Positions 25,612 through 33,675 of a DNA stretch of 49,515 nucleotides are shown piece after piece. This DNA comes from Herbaspirillum sp. YR522 (lineage in GTDB: Bacteria; Pseudomonadota; Gammaproteobacteria; Burkholderiales; Burkholderiaceae_D). Under the pieces are notes generated by a model. The model did not search any database. It was not told where the DNA came from and was given only the letters and a program-made list of their open reading frames with translations. Where the stretch lies: positions 1-49,515 of the forward strand of contig NZ_AKJA01000152.1 in assembly GCF_000282575.1 (NCBI RefSeq). The letters are read 5' to 3'. Positions within the stretch are counted from its first letter, which is position 1. Each line of letters opens with the position of its first letter. The translations under genes and the position numbers were made by a program.

Positions 25612-26649
25612 TCATTTGCACAGCAGTACGCCGCGTGCATCCTTGGCGCAACCGGCGGGTCCGGTCGTGCTGAAGGCGGCGACCCAATCCACCAGCATGC
25701 GCTGCGGGAAAGGCGAAGCATCGGTGGCGAAGCCTTGCCAATCACCGCCGACGGCCATGTTGATCATCATGTAGAACGGCTTGTCCATGCCCGGCTTAGT
25801 CGCGATCTGGCCGATCGCCAGGCGATCGTAGTAATAGACGATCCGGTCCGGCAACCACAGCACGCCGTAGGTATGGAAGCCCGCAGCGAAACCGGGCGAT
25901 GGAATCTTGCAACCCGACGACGTAATGACGGAGGTATCTGGATTGACCCAGTGCGCTGCCAGGCTGATGACGTTGGGAAGATTGGCGGGCGCTTCCATGA
26001 TGTCGATCTCGGGCGGCCAGCTACGGTCGATCGGCAACATCCAGAACGCCGGCAGCAATGCTTGCGAACTGGGCACTTGCGCGCTCATCTCGAAGTAGCC
26101 ATATGTCTGGGCAAACATCTCGTGCGTGGACAACAGGCCCGATGTGTAGGCGTGATTCCATACCGAGGGCAGCAGCGCCGGCGGCGTGCGATCCGCCGTG
26201 ATGGTGAGGATGCCGTCGCTCACGCTGAAGGGATTGAGATTGAGCACGGTGGTCCCCGAACCCTTGAAGTTGGGATCGGTATAGACGTGCTGCTCGTGCG
26301 CCGCCGGCTGGTAGCGCTTGACCTCCCAGTCGTAACCGGCGAACTTGCCGTTGTAATAGCCGCCGTCGAGATGGGGCGCCCATTTGCCGGCACTGCCGTC
26401 GCCATTGGCCAGCGCCGGCATGGTGTTGAAATTATCGACGAAGGTGTTACGCATGACTGCACTGAACACGCGCGGCTTGTCGCTGGTCCATTTGGCCACC
26501 GTCTGGCAGGTGGCCTGCGGGGTCTCCCACGGCACGTACAGGATCACATTGCTGGCCGGGGTCCGGGTGGGTGCTTCGGCATAGTTGGCGCCGGCCTGCA
26601 CGGACACCGAAAGGGATAACAACAGGCACGCAAGGGCTTTACGTTTCAT
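25612..26649 (-). CDS. Secreted family 16 glycoside hydrolase
   Basis: A 345-residue exported enzyme. KRKALACLLLSLSVSVQAGA is a Sec signal peptide (cut near residue 20-22). The beta-jelly-roll GH16 domain carries the catalytic EIDIME at 214-219 (Glu214 nucleophile, Asp216, Glu219 acid/base), preceded by YFEMSAQVP and ALLPAFWMLP and followed by HTYGVLWLPDRIVYYYD. GH16 enzymes cleave beta-1,3/1,4-glucans or bacterial exopolysaccharides; the type resembles ExoK/ExsH-like depolymerases. CAGGAGG before the ATG gives the start. It stands alone, so the polysaccharide target is not indicated. Confidence 0.9.
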   Translation of the reverse strand: MKRKALACLLLSLSVSVQAGANYAEAPTRTPASNVILYVPWETPQATCQTVAKWTSDKPRVFSAVMRNTFVDNFNTMPALANGDGSAGKWAPHLDGGYYNGKFAGYDWEVKRYQPAAHEQHVYTDPNFKGSGTTVLNLNPFSVSDGILTITADRTPPALLPSVWNHAYTSGLLSTHEMFAQTYGYFEMSAQVPSSQALLPAFWMLPIDRSWPPEIDIMEAPANLPNVISLAAHWVNPDTSVITSSGCKIPSPGFAAGFHTYGVLWLPDRIVYYYDRLAIGQIATKPGMDKPFYMMINMAVGGDWQGFATDASPFPQRMLVDWVAAFSTTGPAGCAKDARGVLLCK

Positions 26650-26973
26650 GGCAACCTCCTGAAAGACTGAACGCCGAAATCAATAGATTTCAACAGAAGT
26701 CTAGAAAACTTGTGAGGCAGAACAAAGGCGAAAAAGGCATCAATTCGCGGCATACCGGCAAAATCAGTGGTGCACTGTCAGACGGTGCTGGCATTCGAAT
26801 AACGAAATCAAAAAAAAAGTTGTCGGCGTAACTAGGTTTAACTGCTCAGTACATCTTTGGCGCGGCGCATGTCGAGCTGAATATGGCGTCGACCACCTGC
26901 CCTGCGCATCAAAGAGGTGCGTGGCGCGCGACGCTCTAAAATAGGCGTATCGACAACAACAAAAGGCATCCTC
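26650..26973. other. Divergent intergenic region between GH16 and mgtC genes
   Basis: About 320 bases without a supported gene. The left half is AT-rich and must carry the GH16 promoter. TAAAAT at 26937-26942, 32 bases before the mgtC ATG, is a possible -10 box; no good -35 partner is seen. Confidence 0.35.
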
Positions 26974-27465
26974 ATGCACCAACACCTGGACATCCTGATG
27001 CGCCTGCTGATCGCCATGTTGATCGGTTGCGTCATCGGTATCGACCGCAACCTGCGCGGCAAGCCCACCGGCATGAAGACACTCGGACTGGTGGCGCTGG
27101 GGGCGGCGCTGGCCACGATGGCCAGCATGAATTTCGCACCGGATATCGATGGCAGCCATCGCGATGCGGTCAGCCGCGCCATCCAGGGTGTCATCACCGG
27201 GATCGGTTTCCTGGGCGCCGGCGTGATCGTGCACGAGCGGGCCTCGGAGAAGGTGCGCGGCTTGACCACCGCCGCTTCGATCTGGGTCACGGCCGCCGTG
27301 GGCATCGTCTGCGGCGTCGGCTGGTGGCAGGTAGCGCTGATGGCGACCTGCCTGATCCTGTTGTTGTTTACCGTCGGCCGCCGGATCGAGCACATGCTGC
27401 ACCGTCGCTGGATGGGCAAGAGCCATGAAGAACGTGAGCGCATCGTCGCGCGCGAGGAAGACTGA
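26974..27465 (+). CDS. mgtC: MgtC/SapB family membrane protein
   Basis: A 163-residue inner-membrane protein with five hydrophobic segments. [49 protein letters not shown] and [18 protein letters not shown] are the conserved MgtC blocks. The start at ATG 26974 is preceded by AAAAGG; the upstream extension lacks a ribosome site. MgtC proteins modulate magnesium homeostasis, F-ATPase or survival in macrophages; many environmental relatives are unstudied. The longer C-terminal regulatory domain of Salmonella MgtC is absent. The ynfA gene begins 7 bases downstream, so they are co-transcribed. Confidence 0.9.
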   Translation: MHQHLDILMRLLIAMLIGCVIGIDRNLRGKPTGMKTLGLVALGAALATMASMNFAPDIDGSHRDAVSRAIQGVITGIGFLGAGVIVHERASEKVRGLTTAASIWVTAAVGIVCGVGWWQVALMATCLILLLFTVGRRIEHMLHRRWMGKSHEERERIVAREED

Positions 27466-27472
27466 GTCGCCG

Positions 27473-27790
27473 ATGAACACGCTACTGCTCTATATACTCA
27501 CGGCCCTGGCCGAACTGGTCGGCTGCTACTTGCCATGGCTATGGGTCCGGCAGGATCGCAGCGCATGGCTGCTGCTGCCGGCGGCGGCCAGCCTGGCCGC
27601 CTTTGCCTGGCTGCTGACCTTGCACGAAGCGGCTTCCGGGCGGGTATATGCCGCCTACGGCGGGGTGTACATCGGCGTGGCCCTGGTGTGGCTGTGGCTG
27701 GTCGACGGCGTGCGTCCGAGCGCGTGGGACATCGCGGGCGTGGCGCTGGCCCTGGTCGGGATGAGCCTGATTGCCTTCCAGCCACGCTGA
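27473..27790 (+). CDS. UPF0060 (YnfA) small membrane protein
   Basis: A 105-residue protein with four TM helices: [61 protein letters not shown] and [30 protein letters not shown] and [12 protein letters not shown] are the family signatures. The fold resembles SMR drug exporters, and some members have been linked to biocide efflux. It lies 7 bases after mgtC. Confidence 0.9.
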   Translation: MNTLLLYILTALAELVGCYLPWLWVRQDRSAWLLLPAAASLAAFAWLLTLHEAASGRVYAAYGGVYIGVALVWLWLVDGVRPSAWDIAGVALALVGMSLIAFQPR

Positions 27791-27803
27791 CCTGGCCCGC
27801 CAC

Positions 27804-27841
27804 GCGCTGCGATTGTGCGCAGGCCCGCACCATTTGCGCGC
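27804..27841 (+). promoter_or_regulatory. Candidate tandem NtrC enhancer sites
   Basis: Two imperfect matches to the NtrC consensus GCACC-N5-GGTGC: GCGCTGCGATTGTGC (27804-27818) and GCACCATTTGCGCGC (27827-27841). They are two helical turns apart and about 125-160 bases upstream of the -24 element, a typical enhancer position. Mismatches in each half keep confidence moderate. Confidence 0.45.
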
Positions 27842-27962
27842 ATGGCACGCACCCAGATTCATCATGAAGTGATACATCCACCTGCAACGCCCTTTCCACC
27901 GGGCATCCCGCGCTAGCCCCCTTCCCTCTGCAAAGCCCGCCACGACGGCCACGCCGGCTGCC

Positions 27963-27978
27963 TGGCACGGCCTTTGCA
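27963..27978 (+). promoter_or_regulatory. Sigma-54 promoter of the nitrate assimilation operon
   Basis: TGGCACGGCCTTTGCA matches the -24/-12 consensus TGGCAC-N5-TTGCA; the invariant GG (27964-27965) and GC (27976-27977) are exactly 10 bases apart. It is 145 bases upstream of the transporter ATG and predicts a leader of about 130 nt. RpoN with NtrC is the usual control of nitrate assimilation under nitrogen limitation. Confidence 0.88.
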
Positions 27979-28058
27979 TCATCTGCTCCAGGATCAAAGG
28001 CGATCCAACCAATTTTTGATGCCGGTCTAACGATGGAACGGCAGCGCACAAGGACAAT

Positions 28059-28110
28059 GGCGTCCGCTTGACCGGTGAAGACCGGAGTCGAGCGGACGCC
28101 GTTTTGCTTT
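28059..28110 (+). promoter_or_regulatory. Leader hairpin resembling a factor-dependent attenuator
   Basis: A 10-bp perfect stem GGCGTCCGCT (28059-28068) / AGCGGACGCC (28091-28100) encloses a second hairpin CCGGT-GAAG-ACCGG (28072-28085) and is followed by GTTTTGCTTT. This terminator-like structure in the leader, 13 bases before the ribosome site region of the transporter gene, fits nas leaders controlled by ANTAR antiterminators (NasR or NasT). Neither protein is encoded in this window. The preceding GCACAAGGACAATGG could be part of the ANTAR-binding element. Confidence 0.6.
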
Positions 28111-28122
28111 CAAGGAAACCAA

Positions 28123-29430
28123 ATGAGCAAAGCCACCCGTATCGCGTTGTTCTCGCTGGGTACGCCCCAGATGCGCGCCTTCCACCTGACCTGGCTGGCG
28201 TTCTTCGTCTGCTTCTTCGCCTGGTTCGCCTGCGCGCCGCTGATGCCGCTGATCAAGGGCGAGTTCGGGCTGAACGCCGGGCAGATCGCCAATATCAATA
28301 TCGCGGCGGTGGCCGTCACCATCCTGGTGCGCCTGGTGATCGGGCCGATGTGCGACCGCTTCGGCCCTCGCAAGGCCTACACCGGCCTGCTGCTGGCCGG
28401 CGCGGTGCCGGTCATCGGCGTGGCGTTCGCGCAGAGCTACGAGAGCTTCCTGTTCTTCCGCCTGCTCATCGGTGCCGTCGGCGCCAGCTTCGTGATCACG
28501 CAATACCATACCTCGGTCATGTTCGCGCCCAACGTGGTGGGCACGGCCAATGCCGCCACCGCCGGCTGGGGCAATGCCGGCGGCGGCGTGGCGCAGGGCG
28601 TCATGCCGCTGCTGGTGGCGGCATTGCTGATGCTGGGCGTGTCGCAGGGCTGGGGCTGGCGCGTGGCGCTGCTGGTACCGGGCGCCCTGATGCTGGTCAT
28701 GGCCGCGCTCTACTGGCGCTTCACCCAGGACTGCCCGCAAGGCAACTACGATGCCCTGCGTGCGGCCGGGGTGGCAGTCGACAACGCCAAGAAAGGCGGC
28801 TGGGCCAGTTTCCGCACGGCCGCTGCCAACTACCGCGTCTGGATGCTGTTCGTCACCTACGGCGCCTGCTTCGGGGTGGAGATCTTCATCCACAACATGG
28901 CCGCCATCTATTACGTCGAGCAGTTCCAGCTGTCGCTGGCCTCGGCCGGCATCGCTGCGGCCAGCTTCGGCCTGCTGGCGTTGTTTGCCCGTGCGCTGGG
29001 CGGGTTCATCTCTGACCGGGTGGCGCTGGCAGGCGGCCTCAATCGCCGCGCGCACCTGCTGTTCGTACTGATGATCGGCGAGGGCCTGGGACTGCTGTGG
29101 TTCGCCCACGCCGGCAGCGTCGTGGCCGCGGTGCTGGCCATGCTCTGCTTCGGGCTGTTCACCCATATGGCCTGCGGTGCCACCTACGCGCTGGTGCCGT
29201 TCATCGATCGGCGCGCACTGGGCGGGGTGGCCGGCATCATCGGCGCCGGCGGCAACGTCGGCGCGGTACTGGCCGGATTGTTGATGAAGGGCATCGGCAA
29301 CACCCAGCAGACCTTGTCGGTGCTTGGGGTACTGGTGACGGTATCGGCCCTGTGCGCCGTCGCCGTGCGCTTCGTTGCCGCGGACACCCATGACGACCCG
29401 GTGGCCGTCAACCATAACGTCACAGCCTGA
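28123..29430 (+). CDS. nasA: Nitrate/nitrite transporter, NNP family
   Basis: A 435-residue, 12-TM major facilitator of the nitrate-nitrite porter family, first gene of the assimilation operon. The two nitrate signatures are seen in TM5 (NAATAGWGNAGGGVAQ) and TM11 (GIIGAGGNVGAVLAG), and the substrate-binding arginine regions in LVRLVIGPMCDRFGPRKAY and the FFRLLIG helix. ATG 28123 has AAGGAA upstream. It follows the sigma-54 promoter and attenuator-like leader, so it should be made only when nitrogen is scarce and nitrate present. The gene symbol nasA is used for both transporters and reductases in different species. Confidence 0.9.
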   Translation: MSKATRIALFSLGTPQMRAFHLTWLAFFVCFFAWFACAPLMPLIKGEFGLNAGQIANINIAAVAVTILVRLVIGPMCDRFGPRKAYTGLLLAGAVPVIGVAFAQSYESFLFFRLLIGAVGASFVITQYHTSVMFAPNVVGTANAATAGWGNAGGGVAQGVMPLLVAALLMLGVSQGWGWRVALLVPGALMLVMAALYWRFTQDCPQGNYDALRAAGVAVDNAKKGGWASFRTAAANYRVWMLFVTYGACFGVEIFIHNMAAIYYVEQFQLSLASAGIAAASFGLLALFARALGGFISDRVALAGGLNRRAHLLFVLMIGEGLGLLWFAHAGSVVAAVLAMLCFGLFTHMACGATYALVPFIDRRALGGVAGIIGAGGNVGAVLAGLLMKGIGNTQQTLSVLGVLVTVSALCAVAVRFVAADTHDDPVAVNHNVTA

Positions 29431-29440
29431 GGAGCATTGC

Positions 29441-32014
29441 ATGAACATCATCGTCATCGGCCACGGCATGGTCGGCCATAAATTCCTGGAATGCCTGGTC
29501 GAAAGTGGCGCACCCGAGCTCAAGGTCACCATCCTGTGCGAGGAACCGCGACCGGCCTATGACCGGGTACACCTGTCCGAATTCTTCGCCGGCAAGAGCG
29601 CCGACGACCTGTCGCTGGTGGCGCCCGGGTTCTTCGACAGCGGCCGCAGCCCGGTGGCGTTCGAGCTCAGGTTGAACGCCAAGGCGCAGCGCATCGATTG
29701 CCTGGCGCGCACCGTCACGGCCAACATCGATGGCGTCGAACGGACCCTGGACTACGACCGCCTGGTGCTGGCGACCGGCTCCTACCCTTTCGTGCCGACG
29801 GTGGCCGGCAACCAGCGCCGCGACTGCTTCGTCTATCGCACCATCGAAGATCTCGAGGCGATGCTCGAATGCGGTCGGCGTTCGACCAGCGGCGTAGTGA
29901 TCGGCGGCGGGTTGCTGGGCCTGGAATGCGCCAAGGCGCTGCGTGACATGGACCTGGCCACGCATGTGGTGGAGTTCGCGCCGCGCCTGATGGCGGTGCA
30001 GATCGACGAACACGGCGGACGCATCCTGCACCAGAAGATCGCCGACCTGGGCGTGACCGCGCACACCCGGAAGAATACGCTGGAGATCGTCGACGGCCAG
30101 CATCACACGCACCGCATGAACTTCGAGGACGGCACCCATCTCGAGACCGACATGATCGTCTTCTCGGCCGGCATCCGCCCGCGCGACGAACTGGCGCGCG
30201 ACGCCGGCCTGCGCGTCGGAGAACGCGGCGGCATTGCCATCGACAACCGTTGCCTGACATCGGACCCGCACGTCTACGCCATCGGCGAATGCGCCCTGTG
30301 GAACGGTCGCATCTTCGGCCTGGTCGCGCCCGGCTACGACATGGCGCGCACCGCCGCCCGTCACCTGCTGTCGCATCTCGACGACGCCACCGAGGTACCG
30401 CAGTTCAATGGCGCCGACATGAGCACCAAGCTCAAGTTGATGGGCGTGGATGTGGCCAGCATCGGCGACGCCCATGGCAGCCAGGCCGGCAGCCGGTCGT
30501 TCCAGTTCACCGACGAGCGGCGCCAGATCTACAAGAAGATCGTGGTGTCCGAATCGGGCAAGCACCTGTTGGGCGCGGTGATGGTGGGCGACGCCGCCGA
30601 ATACGGCACGCTGTTGCAGATGATGTTGAATCGCATCGAACTGCCGGCGTCGCCGGAGTTCCTGATCCTGCCGCAGTCCGATGGAAAGGCCAGGCCCGGC
30701 CTGGGGGTGGATGCGCTGCCCGACTCGGCGCAGATCTGCTCGTGCAACAACGTATCGAAGGCCCAGCTGTGCGCGGCCGTGGCCAGGGGCGTATGCAGCA
30801 TCGGCGAGCTCAAGGCATGCACCAAGGCAGGCACCGCCTGCGGCGGCTGCGTGCCGCTGGTGACGCAGGTGATGAAGGCCGAGATGAAAAAGCAGGGCCT
30901 GGCCGTGAACAACCATGTGTGCGAGCACTTCCCGTTTTCGCGCCAGGAAATCTATCACCTGGTGCGGGTGGGCCAGATCAGGAGTTTCGATGAACTGCTG
31001 CACAAGCACGGACAAGGCCTGGGTTGCGACATCTGCAAACCGCTGGCTGCCAACGTGCTGGCGTCGTGCTGGAACGATTTCGTACTCAAGAAGGAACACG
31101 CCAGCCTGCAGGACAGCAATGACTACTTCCTGGGCAACATCCAGAAGGATGGCACCTACTCGGTGGTGCCGCGCATGGCGGGTGGCGAAGTCACGCCCGA
31201 TGGCTTGATCGCGGTCGGCAGCATCGCCAAGAAATACGGGCTGTACACCAAGATCACCGGCGGCCAGCGGGTCGACCTGTTCGGCGCACGGGTGGATCAA
31301 TTGCCCGACATCTGGGAAGAGCTGATCGCCGCCGGCTTCGAGACCGGCCATGCCTACGGCAAGTCGCTGCGCACCGTGAAGTCATGCGTAGGCTCGACCT
31401 GGTGCCGCTACGGCGTGGGCGACAGCGTGGGCTTTGCGGTGCGACTGGAAAACCGCTACAAGGGCTTGCGCTCGCCGCACAAGATCAAGTTCGGCGTCTC
31501 GGGCTGCACCCGCGAATGCGCCGAGGCGCAAGGCAAGGATGTCGGCATCATCGCCACCGAAAAGGGCTGGAACCTCTACGTCTGCGGCAACGGCGGCATG
31601 AAGCCACGCCATGCCGAGCTGATCGCGTCGGACCTGGACGAAGCCACCCTGACCCGCTATGTCGACCGCTTCCTGATGTTCTACGTGCGCACCGCCGACC
31701 GCCTGCAACGCACCAGCACCTGGCGTGAAAACCTGGAAGGCGGCATCGAGTACCTCAAGGGCGTGGTGATCGACGACAAGCTGGGGCTGGCGGCCGAACT
31801 CGAAGCCGAGATGCAGGGCGTGGTCGACAGCTACCAGTGCGAATGGAAGCAGGCCGTCACCGATCCCGAGACGCGCAAGCGCTTTCGCCACTTCGTCAAC
31901 AGCAAGGCTGCCGATGGCAACATCCACTTTGTCGAGGAGCGGGGCCAGATACGGCCTGCAACCCAGGCCGAGAAGAAGTTGCTGGACATTGCGGTGGTCG
32001 CGCAGCCGGCTTGA
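29441..32014 (+). CDS. nirB: NADH-dependent assimilatory nitrite reductase, large subunit
   Basis: An 857-residue cytosolic enzyme that reduces nitrite to ammonium with NirD. Domain order: FAD and NADH Rossmann domains (IIVIGHGMVGHKFLE at the N-terminus; GVVIGGGLLGLECAKALRD near 150), a BFD-type 2Fe-2S domain (ICSCNNVSK to CTKAGTACGGCVP, about 430-470), then the sirohaem half domains. The 4Fe-4S/sirohaem cysteines are in CVGSTWCRYG and GCTRECAEAQG. GAGGAGC precedes the ATG 10 bases after the transporter stop. Length and motifs are normal for NirB. Confidence 0.95.
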   Translation: MNIIVIGHGMVGHKFLECLVESGAPELKVTILCEEPRPAYDRVHLSEFFAGKSADDLSLVAPGFFDSGRSPVAFELRLNAKAQRIDCLARTVTANIDGVERTLDYDRLVLATGSYPFVPTVAGNQRRDCFVYRTIEDLEAMLECGRRSTSGVVIGGGLLGLECAKALRDMDLATHVVEFAPRLMAVQIDEHGGRILHQKIADLGVTAHTRKNTLEIVDGQHHTHRMNFEDGTHLETDMIVFSAGIRPRDELARDAGLRVGERGGIAIDNRCLTSDPHVYAIGECALWNGRIFGLVAPGYDMARTAARHLLSHLDDATEVPQFNGADMSTKLKLMGVDVASIGDAHGSQAGSRSFQFTDERRQIYKKIVVSESGKHLLGAVMVGDAAEYGTLLQMMLNRIELPASPEFLILPQSDGKARPGLGVDALPDSAQICSCNNVSKAQLCAAVARGVCSIGELKACTKAGTACGGCVPLVTQVMKAEMKKQGLAVNNHVCEHFPFSRQEIYHLVRVGQIRSFDELLHKHGQGLGCDICKPLAANVLASCWNDFVLKKEHASLQDSNDYFLGNIQKDGTYSVVPRMAGGEVTPDGLIAVGSIAKKYGLYTKITGGQRVDLFGARVDQLPDIWEELIAAGFETGHAYGKSLRTVKSCVGSTWCRYGVGDSVGFAVRLENRYKGLRSPHKIKFGVSGCTRECAEAQGKDVGIIATEKGWNLYVCGNGGMKPRHAELIASDLDEATLTRYVDRFLMFYVRTADRLQRTSTWRENLEGGIEYLKGVVIDDKLGLAAELEAEMQGVVDSYQCEWKQAVTDPETRKRFRHFVNSKAADGNIHFVEERGQIRPATQAEKKLLDIAVVAQPA

Positions 32015-32058
32015 CGCGCTCGATCGGCGCGCCTTCGATACGAACCATGGAGTCAACA

Positions 32059-32418
32059 ATGCACAGCGACCAGCAAATAACCGATTGGACCCCCATCTGC
32101 AACCTGGACGACATCGTTCCCAATACCGGCGTATGCGCGCTGGTCAATGGCCAGCAGGTCGCGGTGTTCCATGTCATCGACAGCGCCGCCCGGGGCCAGG
32201 CGCGCGTATTCGCCATCGGCAACTACGATCCCAATGCCGAGGCGGCGGTGCTGTCGCGCGGCCTGGTGGGCAACCTGGGCCAACGCATCGTGGTGGCCTC
32301 GCCCCTCTATAAGCATCACTTCGACCTGCAGACCGGCGAATGCCTGGAAGAACCGGCCAACTCGGTGCATGCGTGGCCGGCGCGCATCGAGGCGGGCCAG
32401 GTCTGGATCGGCGCCTGA
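32059..32418 (+). CDS. nirD: Nitrite reductase, small subunit
   Basis: A 119-residue Rieske-fold protein. DWTPICNLDDIVPNTGVCAL and VASPLYKHHFDLQTGECLE mark the NirD family. The Cys-His pairs that bind the 2Fe-2S cluster in true Rieske proteins are absent, as expected for NirD. It assists NirB. It lies 44 bases after nirB with GGAGTC before its ATG and 1 base before the next gene. Confidence 0.93.
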   Translation: MHSDQQITDWTPICNLDDIVPNTGVCALVNGQQVAVFHVIDSAARGQARVFAIGNYDPNAEAAVLSRGLVGNLGQRIVVASPLYKHHFDLQTGECLEEPANSVHAWPARIEAGQVWIGA

Positions 32419-32419
32419 C

Positions 32420-33661
32420 ATGGCGACTGTGGCCCAACCCGGCAAACCGCGCCTGGTCGTGATCGGCAATGGCATGGCCGGCATGCGCACGGTCGAGGAG
32501 CTGAGACAGCTGGCGCCGGACCTCTACGACATCACCGTGTTCGGCGCCGAGCCGCACGGCAACTACAACCGCATCATGCTCTCGCCGGTGCTGGCCGGCG
32601 ACAAGGGCATCGATGACATCATGCTCAATACCCGCCAGTGGTATCTGCAGAACCAGATCACGCTGCATGCGGGCGACCCGGTCGAGCACATCGATCGGCG
32701 GCGCCGCGTGGTGCGTTCGCGCAGCGGTATCGAAGCGCCGTACGACCGGCTGCTGCTGGCCACGGGATCGACGCCGTTCATCATCCCGGTGCCGGGCCAC
32801 GACCTGCCGGGCGTGATCGCCTTTCGCGACATCCAGGACGTGCATGCCATGCTCGAGGCGGCGCGCCACCATCGCCACGCGGTGGTGATCGGCGGCGGCC
32901 TGCTGGGCCTGGAGGCGGCCAACGGCCTGCTGCGCCAGGGCATGGCGGTGACCGTGGTGCACGTGGCCGAGACCCTGATGAACCAGCAACTGGACAAGCC
33001 GGCCGCCGACCTGCTCAAGAAGGCGCTCGAGACGCGCGGGCTGCGCTTCCTGCTCGGCACCCAGACTGCCGCCATCGTCGGCCACCAGCGCGTGGCCGCG
33101 GTGCGCTTTGCCGATGGCAGCGAGATCCCGGCCGACCTGGTGGTGATGACCGCCGGCGTGCGTCCCAACATCGCACTGGCCAAGTCGGCCGGACTGCACT
33201 GCGAACGCGCCATCATCGTCGACGACACCTTGCAGACCTACGATCCGCGCATCTACGCCGTGGGCGAGTGCGTACAGCATCGCCGTGCCACGTTCGGCCT
33301 GGTGGCGCCGATCTGGGACCAGGCGCGCGTGGCCGGCGCACACCTGGCCGGGGCCGGCCATCGTCGCTACGTGCAGCAGGCCACCGCCACCAAGCTCAAG
33401 GTGACCGGCGTGGACCTGTATTCGGCGGGCGACTTCATCGGCGCCGACGACACCGAAGACCTGGTGCTGCGCGACCCGCGACGCGGCATCTACAAGCGGC
33501 TGGTATTGCGCGGCAACCGGCTGGTGGGGGCCGTGCTGTACGGCGACGTCAAGGATGGACCATGGTATTTCGAGTTGATACAGAGCGCACGCGACGTCTC
33601 GGCCTGGCGCCGTGAGCTGCCGTTCGGGCAGGCCATGTGCCAACCGCAACACGCCGCCTAG
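32420..33661 (+). CDS. FAD-dependent oxidoreductase, electron-transfer subunit of nitrate reductase
   Basis: A 413-residue flavoprotein related to the N-terminal half of NirB and to NasB-type subunits. FAD motif LVVIGNGMAGMRTVEEL at about 12-28, NAD motif VVIGGGLLGLEAANGLLRQG at about 155, and YAVGECVQHR for FAD. It lacks the sirohaem and BFD domains. The ATG at 32420 starts 1 base after the nirD stop, which rules out the longer upstream reading. In operons of this kind it passes electrons from NAD(P)H to the molybdopterin subunit encoded next. Assignment as the nitrate reductase reductase component is inferred from context. Confidence 0.85.
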   Translation: MATVAQPGKPRLVVIGNGMAGMRTVEELRQLAPDLYDITVFGAEPHGNYNRIMLSPVLAGDKGIDDIMLNTRQWYLQNQITLHAGDPVEHIDRRRRVVRSRSGIEAPYDRLLLATGSTPFIIPVPGHDLPGVIAFRDIQDVHAMLEAARHHRHAVVIGGGLLGLEAANGLLRQGMAVTVVHVAETLMNQQLDKPAADLLKKALETRGLRFLLGTQTAAIVGHQRVAAVRFADGSEIPADLVVMTAGVRPNIALAKSAGLHCERAIIVDDTLQTYDPRIYAVGECVQHRRATFGLVAPIWDQARVAGAHLAGAGHRRYVQQATATKLKVTGVDLYSAGDFIGADDTEDLVLRDPRRGIYKRLVLRGNRLVGAVLYGDVKDGPWYFELIQSARDVSAWRRELPFGQAMCQPQHAA

Positions 33662-33675
33662 CACAAGGAAAAAGA

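Noticed and set aside
28027..29532. 501-codon antisense frame over the nitrate transporter
   Set aside because: Sense strand has both nitrate signatures; the antisense product has no recognisable fold.
29420..31351. 643-codon open frame antisense to nirB
   Set aside because: Shadow of nirB with His/Gln/Val-rich composition and no known motif.
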